A stretch of 64,000 nt of DNA from Deltaproteobacteria bacterium (GTDB taxonomy: Bacteria; Myxococcota_A; UBA9042; DTJE01). The notes below the pieces were generated by a model. The model saw nothing but the letters and a program-made list of their open reading frames with translations. It did not search any database and was not told the DNA's origin. The stretch is taken from contig JAKPOP010000010.1 of assembly GCA_029547805.1 (NCBI GenBank), positions 521,675 through 585,674 of the forward strand. Reading direction: 5' to 3'. Position 1 is the first letter of the stretch, and each line of letters opens with the position of its first letter. Below, piece after piece: positions 8,321 through 16,522 of this stretch. A program made the translations under genes and the position numbers.

Positions 8321-9849
8321 CGCTTCTTCCTGGCCTTCTGGCGCTGTTTGCGGGCCTGCTTCTCCTTCTTCCGCCGACGCTCCTTCTCGGCCGGCGAGAG
8401 ACGCGGCGCGCCGTAGCCGGCGCCCCATCCCCGGGAGGGCTCGGGAGGCAGGAAGTCCGACACGTCCTCGCCCCGGGACTTCGCCAGGTCCAGGGCCTCC
8501 TTGACCCCCGGCAGGCGGGCCAGCAACTGGGGCTGCTTGCCGACCTGCTTCATGACCTTTCGCATCATCTCGAAGCGGGCCAGCAGGTCCTTCACCTCCG
8601 GGACCTTGCGGCCGGACCCCCGGGCGATGCGCCGCATGCGGCTCTCGTTGATGATCTCGGGCTTCTGGCGCTCCTCGGGGGTCATCGAGTGGATCATCGC
8701 CTCGATGCGCTGGAGGACCTTTTCGTCCACCGCCGCCCCGTCGGGCACCATCTCGTGGAAGAAGGGCAGTTTCTCCAGCGTGTCCCGGAGGGGCCCCATC
8801 TTCTGGATCGCCCGGATCTGCTCCAGGAACTGGATCAGGTTGAACCGCCCCTTGAGCAGTTCCAGGGCGTCCGCCTCGGCCTGCTCCTGGTCCACGACCT
8901 TCTCGAACTCCTGGACCAGGCCCACCACGTCGCCGAAGCCCAGGATCCGACTGGCGATCCCCTCGGGGCGGAAGGGCTCGATGCGCTGGAGGTCCTCCCC
9001 CATCCCGACAAACAGGATCGGCTTGCCGGTGACGGCCCGGACCGACAGGGCCGCGCCACCGCGGGCATCGCCGTCCAGTTTCGTCATCACCACGCCGGTC
9101 AGCGAGAGGCGCCGGTCGAACTCCGAGGCCATCCGCACCGAGTCCTGGCCCATCATCGCGTCCACGACCAGCAGGATGTTCTTCGGTCGGGTCCTGGCCT
9201 GGACCTCGGACAGCTCGGCCATCAGGGGCTCGTCGATGGTCAGGCGCCCGGCGGTGTCGAAGATCACCACGTCCCGCTTCTCGGCGATGGCCTGGCGCAT
9301 CGCCTCGGCACAGAGGTCCGGGGGGCTCATCTCGGGCCGATGGAAGACCGGCACCCCGATGCGCTCCCCAAGGACCTTCAACTGGTCCACGGCCGCCGGG
9401 CGGTAGATGTCCGCCGCGACCAGCATCGGCCGCTTCTTCTCCCCTTTCAGGAAGTTCGCCAGTTTCGCGGCGGTGGTGGTCTTCCCGGTCCCGTGGAGTC
9501 CCACCATCATCACCGCCGTGACCCGGCCCGAGGGCTCCCAGAGGAGGTCGCCCCGGGCCTCTCCCATCAGCGAGATCAACTCGTCGTGGCACAGTTTCAC
9601 GAAGTGCTCGGCGGGGGTCACCTCCAGGCGTCTCCCCTCGGTCTTCGCGACGACCTGGACCACCTCCCCCACGGCCTTCTGGCGCACCCGATCCAGGAAG
9701 GCATTGACCACCGGCAGGGAGACGTCCGCCTCCAGCAGGGAGACCCGGATGTCCCCCAGGACCTCCTCGAGGTCCGACTCGTTGATGGTGGTCTTGCCCG
9801 TCAGCCGCGCCCGGGCGGAACGGAAACCCTTCGTCAAGACATCGAACAT
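8317..9849 (-). CDS. ffh: Signal recognition particle protein Ffh
   Basis: The GTPase of the bacterial SRP, which binds 4.5S RNA and hydrophobic signal sequences and hands ribosomes to FtsY at the membrane. Order of domains: N helical bundle (about 1-95), G domain with P-loop GLHGTGKTTTAAKLAN, DTAGRL and TKLDGDARGG, then the M domain (about 300-450) with the RNA-binding GSGRKVPEV helix. A lysine/arginine-rich tail ends the 510-residue protein, longer than the E. coli protein (453). ATG at 9849 is preferred to an upstream extension because that region holds a promoter. First gene of the ffh - HEAT - dapA operon. Confidence 0.96.
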   Translation of the reverse strand: MFDVLTKGFRSARARLTGKTTINESDLEEVLGDIRVSLLEADVSLPVVNAFLDRVRQKAVGEVVQVVAKTEGRRLEVTPAEHFVKLCHDELISLMGEARGDLLWEPSGRVTAVMMVGLHGTGKTTTAAKLANFLKGEKKRPMLVAADIYRPAAVDQLKVLGERIGVPVFHRPEMSPPDLCAEAMRQAIAEKRDVVIFDTAGRLTIDEPLMAELSEVQARTRPKNILLVVDAMMGQDSVRMASEFDRRLSLTGVVMTKLDGDARGGAALSVRAVTGKPILFVGMGEDLQRIEPFRPEGIASRILGFGDVVGLVQEFEKVVDQEQAEADALELLKGRFNLIQFLEQIRAIQKMGPLRDTLEKLPFFHEMVPDGAAVDEKVLQRIEAMIHSMTPEERQKPEIINESRMRRIARGSGRKVPEVKDLLARFEMMRKVMKQVGKQPQLLARLPGVKEALDLAKSRGEDVSDFLPPEPSRGWGAGYGAPRLSPAEKERRRKKEKQARKQRQKARKKR

Positions 9850-9883
9850 CGGTGCTCTCGTCCCCGCACAGCAAGCCACCGGC

Positions 9884-9912
9884 GTTATACGAGACCCCCG
9901 CCGGCCCGTCAA
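9884..9912 (-). promoter_or_regulatory. Predicted sigma-70-type promoter for ffh operon
   Basis: On the minus strand, TTGACG (9912-9907) is separated by 17 bases from TATAAC (9889-9884), a near-consensus pair. The start of transcription would fall about 30 bases before the ffh ATG at 9849. Confidence 0.75.
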
Positions 9913-10028
9913 GCCGCGGCCAGTTGCAGCAGTGCCGGTGTCATAGTACGTTTCCATGGAACGATGACGACATGGCGCTCTTCGCGACCCGGGAGGAGGA
10001 ACGTCCTGGTTGCCATGGCGGAATCGTC

Positions 10029-10124
10029 GCCCGCCGGCAGGGGCGGGCCGCTGGAGCGGAGCGGCCGGATGGCCACGAACGAAGCACGGGGAACTCGGCG
10101 CGCCGTGACCCGTGAGCGGCGCGC
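10029..10124 (+). promoter_or_regulatory. Candidate attenuator-like hairpins in 5' leader
   Basis: Three 7-bp inverted repeats with loops of 6, 7 and 13 bases occur within 96 bases of a probable 5' leader. The first two overlap by three bases, so they are mutually exclusive at full length. A ribosome site (GGAGG at 10186-10190) follows 60 bases later. Chance GC palindromes are possible in such GC-rich DNA. Confidence 0.35.
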
Positions 10125-10196
10125 GTGGAGGGGAGGAGCCCTTCCCCTTCCTCAGGGAATGACGGAGGAACAGGACCGGATCCCGGGAGGTCTCCA

Positions 10197-12161
10197 GTGC
10201 AGGTGAACTGGGACATCGTGGGCCTGGCCGTCAGCCTGGGGGTCTTCTCCCTGACGCAGGTCTTCCTGTTCCTGAAGCATCGGCGGGTCCAGCGGCTCTT
10301 TCAGGAGATCGAGAACCTGCAACGGACGCCCCAGGATCGGTGCGCCGAGGTCATCGGCACCGCGATTGCGGCCTACCGCCTGGTCCGACGACTCGAGGAA
10401 CGGGGATTCCTGCGCGAGAGCGACGTGGATCGCATCGAGGCCATGCTGGTCAAGGGCCTTCGGAAGGCCGCCGAGGGGCTGTGCGGACAGCTCACCGATT
10501 CCCAGAGGGAACTCGTCCAACGCCTCCTCCAGGATCAGCACCTGACACCCTCCGAGGTGGACCTCCTGGAACAGGCCGTCTGGAAGCAGATTGCCTTGCC
10601 GGCGCAACAGGACCTCGTGATGACGCGGGTCGAGGCCCTCGAGCGCCAGGTGGGCGTCATTGCCAGAATCATGTCCCACAACCTGCTCTACCTCTCGCTG
10701 CTGGTCATATCGGGCTGTTCTGCGCTGGCGCTGCTGTACCTGGCCCTGCAGCGGGGTCCCGATGCCCCGCCGGCAGAATCGGTCCCCACGATCCACGCCA
10801 CCCTGGGGATCATCGAGTGGCAGGACCGACAAAAGACCCTGAGTTTCGTCCAGCCGGTCACCGCACGCCTGAGCACCTATCCGGGCCTCAAGGTGGGACA
10901 CCGGGTATTCGGCGCCTCCAAGAGCGAGGCGGACCAGGCAATCGCGATGCTCCGACGGCAGGAGATCCAGGCGCTGATCCTGAGCCCCCTGAGGTTCGTG
11001 ACGCTGCGACGGACGCTGCCCCTGGACCCCTTCATGATGCTGAGCACTCGAGGAAGCCGCCTTTACAAGGCGGTGATCTGCGTCCGGGCCGACAGCCCTT
11101 ACCGAAGCCTGGCGGACCTCAAGGACGAGCCCATCGGCTTCCTGCCCGCTGAATCGGCCTCGGGATACCAGTTGCCCATCGTCTCCTTCCGAACCGCACA
11201 CATCGATCCCGAGGCCCTTCACCGGGTGACCTTGATGAACCACGGCGAACTGCGCAAGGCGCTGGAGGAAGGACGGATCGCCGCCGGAGGCACCTTCGCG
11301 GACAACTGCACCAGCAGTCCGGCGCTCCGAGTGTTGATGGAGACCGCGTCGATTCCGAACGGGGTGCTCGTGTTGGCCCCCGACCTGCCCCCGGAGGTCC
11401 GGGACGCCCTTCGGGACGGATTCGAGAGACTGGCCGGGGAGCTGGAGCGGCAGGAATTCTCCCTCTATGGCGATGGACCGGTCGGGAAGGACCGGATCGA
11501 CGGCTTCACCGAGTTCGATGCCGCAGCCTATGAGCGATTCGAGCAGGTCGTGGGCCTGGCGCTCCCCCAGGAACGGCTCGTGATCCGGTGGCAGGCGGAA
11601 GGAACCGTCCAGTCGGACCTGCTCCCCCGATTCGTCTCTCTCCTCGAGACCCATCTCCTGTCCTCCGGGCGATTCCGGCTGGAGACCGACGTCTCGGAGA
11701 CATCCTCAGAGGCGATCGGACGCTTCCTGGTGACCCTGCTGCCTGCTGGCGGGACGGGGGCGACCGGCGTCCTGGTCCGCGTTGCCGGACCCCTCCCTGG
11801 AAAGGAATTGAAGATGACGACATCGGCCCGGATCCCGACGGACGGAACAGGACTGGAGGAAGAATCGGCCCGGTCGGCCTACGAGATTCTCCGAACCTTT
11901 CCCATTCAGGGATACCTGGTCCCCATCGACCGGACCGGACAACTGGGGATCGCCTGCGGGTCCCTTGCGGGGGTCCGCCCGGGCATGGAGGCGAGGGTGG
12001 ACGGAAGACCCTCAGTGCGCCGGATCGAATCGGACGATATCGGGGAGATGACCACCCGGGTCCCGCTTCCCGAGGGCATGTCGCCGGAGGAGTCCCGAGG
12101 TCGGCGCGTCGTGCTGACCTATCCTCCCAGGCCGGAGCCTGCCGAAGGGAACGTCCCTTGA
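10197..12161 (+). CDS. Membrane-anchored protein with phosphonate-type periplasmic binding domain
   Basis: Function unknown; the architecture suggests a ligand-sensing membrane protein. GTG at 10197 has GGGAGG six bases upstream. A membrane helix (about 6-24) is followed by a helical, charged loop of about 135 residues and a second helix (about 162-184). Residues about 200-440 resemble the PhnD-like/TAXI substrate-binding family: inhibitor-like segments such as LKVGHRVFGASKSEADQAIAML, and SLADLKDEPIGFLP followed by SASGYQLP are typical of its two lobes. The final 200 residues are an unassigned soluble domain. No kinase, cyclase or permease is fused or adjacent, so it is not an ordinary transporter component. 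It stands alone, converging on the next gene. Confidence 0.7.
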   Translation: MQVNWDIVGLAVSLGVFSLTQVFLFLKHRRVQRLFQEIENLQRTPQDRCAEVIGTAIAAYRLVRRLEERGFLRESDVDRIEAMLVKGLRKAAEGLCGQLTDSQRELVQRLLQDQHLTPSEVDLLEQAVWKQIALPAQQDLVMTRVEALERQVGVIARIMSHNLLYLSLLVISGCSALALLYLALQRGPDAPPAESVPTIHATLGIIEWQDRQKTLSFVQPVTARLSTYPGLKVGHRVFGASKSEADQAIAMLRRQEIQALILSPLRFVTLRRTLPLDPFMMLSTRGSRLYKAVICVRADSPYRSLADLKDEPIGFLPAESASGYQLPIVSFRTAHIDPEALHRVTLMNHGELRKALEEGRIAAGGTFADNCTSSPALRVLMETASIPNGVLVLAPDLPPEVRDALRDGFERLAGELERQEFSLYGDGPVGKDRIDGFTEFDAAAYERFEQVVGLALPQERLVIRWQAEGTVQSDLLPRFVSLLETHLLSSGRFRLETDVSETSSEAIGRFLVTLLPAGGTGATGVLVRVAGPLPGKELKMTTSARIPTDGTGLEEESARSAYEILRTFPIQGYLVPIDRTGQLGIACGSLAGVRPGMEARVDGRPSVRRIESDDIGEMTTRVPLPEGMSPEESRGRRVVLTYPPRPEPAEGNVP

Positions 12162-12179
12162 CGTTTCTCCGGACGGCCC

Positions 12180-13925
12180 TCACTGGCAGGTCACCCGGAC
12201 GCTGACCCGGGCACCCCAGACCACCTCGTCGTAGACCAGGTAGTAGGGTCGCCCGGCCTCGGCGGTGAAGGTCACCTCGGCCCACCAGCCCCAGTCCCGG
12301 CCGATGCAGGTGACGGGATTGCAGGCCCCCGACAGCACGTAGGCCTCCACCTGGTCCTCCCAGAAGGGGTCCTCGACCCGGAACGTCACCTGGCGCCGGG
12401 TCTCGCTGACGAAGCGCCAGACCGTGTCGTCGCCAGACATCGAGGACCCACAGGCATTGCCGGTCGCCTGGTTGCCCACGGCCATGTGGCTGGTGAGGCG
12501 AAAGCCGCAAGTCACGTCGGCATCCACCTTCGTGCAGGTATCCGGGGTGCAGGGGGGCAGCCAGGTGCAGTCCCCGTCGGCACAATCGGTCAGGCCGTCC
12601 AGGTCGTCGTCCCATCCGTCGCCGCAGAGGGTCTCCCGGTCCGGGCAGACGCCGCAGTCCGCCGGGCAGGTGGCGCAGGTCTCCCGAGGGCGATCGCAGA
12701 GGCTGTCCCCACACCGGGGTCCCGATCGGCAGGAACCGCCGTCGCAGGCATCCCCGAGGGTGGCCGGGTCTCCGTCCTCGCAGGGGAGGGCATTGGGGTC
12801 GTGCACGCAGGTGAACTGGACGCAGGTGTCGTCCGTGCAGGGATTCCCGTCATCGCACATCGACGCCTCCACGCACTCGCAGACCATGGGCCCCGGGATG
12901 CAGGCCCCCTCCAGGCAGCGGTCCGGATCGGTGCAGGGATTCCCGTCGGAACAGGAGGCGTCGTCGTCCAGGGGCATCCACTGGAACGGGTCCCGGTCCG
13001 GCCGGCAGGCCAGGCAGGAGAACGGGGTCTCCAGGTCCCCCTCCACGACGCAACGCCCCTCGATCCGGCACCATCCCGGGGCGAGTTCCTGGGAGCAGGA
13101 TCCCTCCCGGCACCGATCGGCGGTGCAGGGAAGGCCGTCGTCGCACCGGGCGTCGGAGTCGCACTCGCACCATCGCGGCCCGGGCACGCAGGTCCCGTCC
13201 ACGCACCGGTCCCCCTCGGTGCAGCCATCTCCGTCGTCGCAGGGGACGTCGTTGGGCGGATGCGTGCAGGATCCCAGGTCGCATCGGGTGTCGGTGCAGG
13301 GGTTCCCGTCGTCCGGACAGTCCCCGTCCACCCGGCACTCACAGGTGGCGACTCCCCCCTTGCAGGAGCCCCGGTGGCAAGTCTCCCCGGTGGTGCAGAA
13401 GTCCCCGTCCTCGCAGGGCTCCCCCTCCCGGACCCCCGAATCGAGCACGCATCGGTGCAGATCCCGGGCACACCGGTTCGGTCGGCAGGGTTCGTCATAG
13501 GCCGGGTCGCAATCCTCGTCGGACTCGCATCGGCAGGTGGCGGAACCCGGAGGGCAGAGGCCGAGTTGGACCTCCGGTGCCGCATCCCCGGGGTCCCCCG
13601 TCCCGTCGGCTCCCGGATCCCCGCCGCCGGGGTCCTCGGAGGCGACCTCTCCCAGGAGGTCCGGAGAGGAATCACCCGCATCCCCGGACACCGGGACCTC
13701 TTCCGGGGCGTCCTCGCCGGACGCCTCCCCAGGTCCGTCTCCCTCGACGCCGACGTCCCGCTCCGGAACCTCCGGGTCCGGGTCCCAGGCGCCCGAGTCC
13801 CCGGGCGGCACGACGACATCGATGACCGGGAACACCAGTTCCAGCGGCAGGTCAGGCGCGGCCCCACCGCCACCACAACCCGCCAGGGCCAGGACCATCC
13901 CCACCACTCGTCCGACTCGCGGCAT
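12180..13925 (-). CDS. Cys-rich repeat lipoprotein
   Basis: A 581-residue predicted outer-membrane lipoprotein. ATG at 13925 follows GGGGAGG and gives a lipoprotein signal with the Cys in LALAGC at about residue 17. An Asp/Glu/Pro/Gly-rich linker runs to about residue 130. About 300 residues of Cys-rich repeats follow, with recurring units such as CDDGDGCTEGDRCVDGTC and CDDGNPCTDDTC, each carrying about six Cys. The last 120 residues form an ordinary-looking domain with few Cys. The units resemble slime-mould-type and myxobacterial disulfide-rich repeats. Probably a disulfide-stabilised surface protein; ligand unknown. A similar and larger protein lies at 19771-24798. Confidence 0.82.
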   Translation of the reverse strand: MPRVGRVVGMVLALAGCGGGGAAPDLPLELVFPVIDVVVPPGDSGAWDPDPEVPERDVGVEGDGPGEASGEDAPEEVPVSGDAGDSSPDLLGEVASEDPGGGDPGADGTGDPGDAAPEVQLGLCPPGSATCRCESDEDCDPAYDEPCRPNRCARDLHRCVLDSGVREGEPCEDGDFCTTGETCHRGSCKGGVATCECRVDGDCPDDGNPCTDTRCDLGSCTHPPNDVPCDDGDGCTEGDRCVDGTCVPGPRWCECDSDARCDDGLPCTADRCREGSCSQELAPGWCRIEGRCVVEGDLETPFSCLACRPDRDPFQWMPLDDDASCSDGNPCTDPDRCLEGACIPGPMVCECVEASMCDDGNPCTDDTCVQFTCVHDPNALPCEDGDPATLGDACDGGSCRSGPRCGDSLCDRPRETCATCPADCGVCPDRETLCGDGWDDDLDGLTDCADGDCTWLPPCTPDTCTKVDADVTCGFRLTSHMAVGNQATGNACGSSMSGDDTVWRFVSETRRQVTFRVEDPFWEDQVEAYVLSGACNPVTCIGRDWGWWAEVTFTAEAGRPYYLVYDEVVWGARVSVRVTCQ

Positions 13926-14169
13926 GTTGCCTCCCCGGGATTCCCCGTGCTGGTCCCGTTCCTGGGCCTCCCCCCGTCGCCGAGCCCGCCGATTCCCAGC
14001 AGTGGTGCTCATTCTAGCATCGCCCGCCCCCTGCCGCAGTCCACCGGGCTTCCTGGTGACCCTGAACATCTCAAGGGATCCGGCCCACCGGGAGCCGATC
14101 GCGACGCTGGACCCAGCGTCCCGCTTGGGGGAAATCCATTCCGGTACGAGGGGTTGACTTCGAGAAGGA

Positions 14170-14182
14170 GGGGACTGTCCCC
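14170..14182. promoter_or_regulatory. Operator-like palindrome upstream of nuoA
   Basis: GGGGACTGTCCCC is a perfect odd palindrome 16 bases upstream of the candidate nuo -35 box. It could be a repressor or activator site for the nuo operon or for the divergent gene. No known consensus is claimed. Confidence 0.3.
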
Positions 14183-14197
14183 CGGGGCCCCTGCGCG

Positions 14198-14226
14198 TTG
14201 ATCCCGGAGCGCTTTCCTGCTACTTT
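14198..14226 (+). promoter_or_regulatory. Candidate nuo promoter
   Basis: TTGATC at 14198-14203 and TACTTT at 14221-14226 are separated by 17 bases, leaving a leader of about 38 bases with CAGGAGG before the nuoA GTG. The -10 box is only a half match. Confidence 0.4.
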
Positions 14227-14270
14227 CCGGGCGACGTTCGACGGCCGGCACGCTGGCAGGAGGCGAACCC

Positions 14271-14693
14271 GTGGAATCCCCCGTTGCTCCCTATGTCGCC
14301 CTGCTGCTGGGCATCCTCACCGCGGTGGGGCTGGCGGCGGTGATCCTGGTCCTGAACCGCCTGCTGGGTCCCCGACGGTCCTCGCCCGTGAAGGACAGTC
14401 CCTTCGAGTGCGGATCCCTGCCGCTGGACACCCCCCGGAAGCGCGTCTCGGTTCGCTTCTATGCCGTGGCCATCTTCTTCCTGGTCTTCGACCTGGAGGT
14501 CGTCTTCCTGCTCCCCTGGGCCGTCCTCTACCGGGAACTGCTCGCCTCGCCGATCTTCGGACCCGTGGCCTTCGCCGAGATCGTGGTCTTCCTCGGCGTG
14601 CTGGCCCTGGGTCTCTGGTTCGTCTGGGGCAAGGGCGCCCTGGACTGGGCCTTCGACACCGTTCCTGCGAAGCGGAGCGCCGCCGATGACTGA
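14271..14693 (+). CDS. nuoA: NADH-quinone oxidoreductase subunit A
   Basis: Small membrane subunit of respiratory complex I that contacts the quinone site. The 140 residues hold three membrane helices, with the conserved loop KDSPFECGSLPLD between helices 1 and 2 and FDLEVVFLLPWA in helix 2. GTG at 14271 is preceded by CAGGAGG at seven bases. The usual next gene, nuoB, is missing: nuoA overlaps nuoCD directly by eight bases. Confidence 0.95.
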   Translation: MESPVAPYVALLLGILTAVGLAAVILVLNRLLGPRRSSPVKDSPFECGSLPLDTPRKRVSVRFYAVAIFFLVFDLEVVFLLPWAVLYRELLASPIFGPVAFAEIVVFLGVLALGLWFVWGKGALDWAFDTVPAKRSAADD

Positions 14694-16509
14694 GACCTTC
14701 GAGGAGATCCGGACCCGCATCGGGGACGCCCTGATCCAGTGTGGTTCCCCCCAGGACACCCCCACGCTCGTGGTCACCCGGGAAGGGCTGCTGCCCACCC
14801 TCTCCTTCCTCCGGGATGACCAGGGCTTCGACCTCCCGCTGGACGTCACCGCCGTGGACCTGCTGGCCATGGCCGACGGCAAGCCGGGCCACCAGCGGGC
14901 CCCCCGCCACCCGATGTTCCACACTCGGAGCGTCCCTCCCCTGGGCCAGGTGGACGGCCATCGCTTCGAGGTCGTGTACCACCTCCGGCGGATCCGGGAC
15001 GGCGCCCTGGTGCGGGTCAAGGTGCCGGTCCGGGAGGACGACTGCCAGATCCCCACCGCAACCACGGTCTATCCCGGTCTCGAGTGGTTCGAGCGGGAGG
15101 TCTTCGACATGTTCGGGGTGCGCTTCGAGGGCCACCCGGACCTCCGGCGCATCCTGCTCTACCCCGAGTTCGTCGGGCACCCCCTCCGGAAGGACTATCC
15201 CCGCCGGGCCTACCAGCCCCGCGTCCCGATGCCCCGCCTCGAAGGCGACCCGGTCCCGGGCGTCCCGGGCCCCCTCCCCCTCGGGGATCCCCAGGAATAC
15301 CCGCCTCCACCGACCGCCCAGGTCCCCCTGGAGGACGGACTCCGGTCGGAACCCCTGGTGATCAACATGGGCCCCTCCCACCCGGCGATGCACGGCACGG
15401 TCCGGATCCGCCTGGTGCTGGACGGCGAGACGGTCCGGGACGCCGACATCGACATCGGCTACCTGCACCGGGGCTTCGAGAAGATGTGCGAGGCGGGGAC
15501 CTGGACCCAGGTGATCCCCTACACGGACCGCCTGAACTACGTCTCCCCGCTCATCAACAACGTGGGCTACGTCTCGGCGGTGGAGAAACTGCTGGGGGTC
15601 GAGATCACCGAGCGGTGCCGATACGTCCGGGTCTTCATCTCGGAAATCGCCCGCATCGCGGACCACCTGACCGCCATCGGCGCCCAGGCGCTGGAGATCG
15701 GGGCCTACACGCCCTTCCTCTGGGCCATGCAGGCCAGGGAGGAGATCTACTTCCTGATCGAGTTCATCACCGGGGCCCGGGTCACGACCTCCTACACCCG
15801 GGTCGGCGGGCTGCGGTGGGACCTCCCGGAGGGGTGGCAGCAGCGCTGGCAGAAGGCCCGGAAGGTGCTGGATGCCCGGATGGTGGACATCGACGCCCTG
15901 CTCACCCGGAACCGGATCTTCATCGACCGGATGCAGGACACCGGCGTGATCGGCCCGGAGGAGGCCCTCTCCCTGGGCTTCACCGGGCCCTGCCTCCGGG
16001 CGACGGGCGTCCCCTACGACCTCCGGAAGGACCTCCCGTACCTGGTCTATGACCGCCTGGACTTCGAGGTCCCGGTGGGGACCCGGGGGGACAACCTGGA
16101 CCGTTACCTCGTCCGCATGGAGGAGATCCGCCAGTCCGAGTCCCTGGTCGAGCAGGTCATCCGGGACATCCCCGAAGGCCCTGTCAATGTCGACGACTGG
16201 CGCGTCGTGCTGCCCCCGAAGGACCAGGTCTACAACACCATCGAGGGCATGATCGCCCATTTCGAGATCGTGATGGACGGCATCCAGGTGCCCCGGGGAG
16301 AGGCCTACGCCGCCGTCGAGGGGGGCAACGGCGAGGTGGGCTTCTACATCGTCAGCGACGGGTCCGGGTTCCCCTACCGGGTCCACGTCCGGCCGCCCTG
16401 CTTCGCCCTGATGCAGGGTCTGAAGCGGATGATCGTCGGGGGCCTGGTGGCCGACGTGATCCCGACCTTCGACTCCATCAACATGATCGGCGGGGAGATC
16501 GACCGCTGA
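14686..16509 (+). CDS. nuoCD: NADH-quinone oxidoreductase subunits C/D, fused
   Basis: Fused 30- and 49-kDa subunits of the peripheral arm of complex I. ATG at 14686 overlaps nuoA. The NuoC part (about 1-185) has the signature WFEREVFDMFGVRFEGHPDLRRIL. A proline-rich linker leads to NuoD (about 215-607), which carries NMGPSHPAMHG from residue 227 and ends in the typical DSINMIGGEIDR close. C/D fusions occur in enterobacteria and scattered other groups. The 607-residue length matches E. coli NuoCD. NuoD normally builds the quinone pocket together with NuoB, which is not in this window. Confidence 0.95.
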   Translation: MTETFEEIRTRIGDALIQCGSPQDTPTLVVTREGLLPTLSFLRDDQGFDLPLDVTAVDLLAMADGKPGHQRAPRHPMFHTRSVPPLGQVDGHRFEVVYHLRRIRDGALVRVKVPVREDDCQIPTATTVYPGLEWFEREVFDMFGVRFEGHPDLRRILLYPEFVGHPLRKDYPRRAYQPRVPMPRLEGDPVPGVPGPLPLGDPQEYPPPPTAQVPLEDGLRSEPLVINMGPSHPAMHGTVRIRLVLDGETVRDADIDIGYLHRGFEKMCEAGTWTQVIPYTDRLNYVSPLINNVGYVSAVEKLLGVEITERCRYVRVFISEIARIADHLTAIGAQALEIGAYTPFLWAMQAREEIYFLIEFITGARVTTSYTRVGGLRWDLPEGWQQRWQKARKVLDARMVDIDALLTRNRIFIDRMQDTGVIGPEEALSLGFTGPCLRATGVPYDLRKDLPYLVYDRLDFEVPVGTRGDNLDRYLVRMEEIRQSESLVEQVIRDIPEGPVNVDDWRVVLPPKDQVYNTIEGMIAHFEIVMDGIQVPRGEAYAAVEGGNGEVGFYIVSDGSGFPYRVHVRPPCFALMQGLKRMIVGGLVADVIPTFDSINMIGGEIDR

Positions 16510-16522
16510 GCGAGGTGCCTCG

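Larger units (their letters stand above)
9850..10196. other. Divergent intergenic region with structured leader
   Basis: No convincing gene lies here. It holds the ffh promoter and a weaker opposite promoter (TTGCAG at 9924-9929, 17 bases, TACGTT at 9947-9952). The roughly 240-base leader of the next gene contains three GC-rich hairpins: GCCCGCC/GGCGGGC at 10029-10048, GGCCGCT/AGCGGCC at 10046-10066, and GCGCGCC/GGCGCGC at 10098-10124. The first two share bases 10046-10048 and cannot both form fully. I could not match it to a riboswitch family or to 4.5S RNA. Confidence 0.55.
13926..14270. other. Divergent intergenic region before nuoA
   Basis: No gene is supported. On the minus strand TAGAAT (14016-14011) with a poor -35 could serve the Cys-rich lipoprotein gene. 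On the plus strand TTGATC (14198-14203), 17 bases and TACTTT (14221-14226) could serve nuoA. Two dyads lie between: GACGCTG/CAGCGTC at 14103-14120 with a 4-base loop, and the 13-base palindrome GGGGACTGTCCCC at 14170-14182. Confidence 0.5.

Noticed and set aside
9850-10196. The structured leader as 4.5S RNA next to ffh.
   Set aside because: The conserved GGAAGGAAGCAG-type tetraloop region of SRP RNA is absent.
14154-14182. TTGACT at 14154-14159 as the nuo promoter.
   Set aside because: The position 17 bases downstream is GTCCCC, which is not a -10 box. The pair at 14198-14226 is better.
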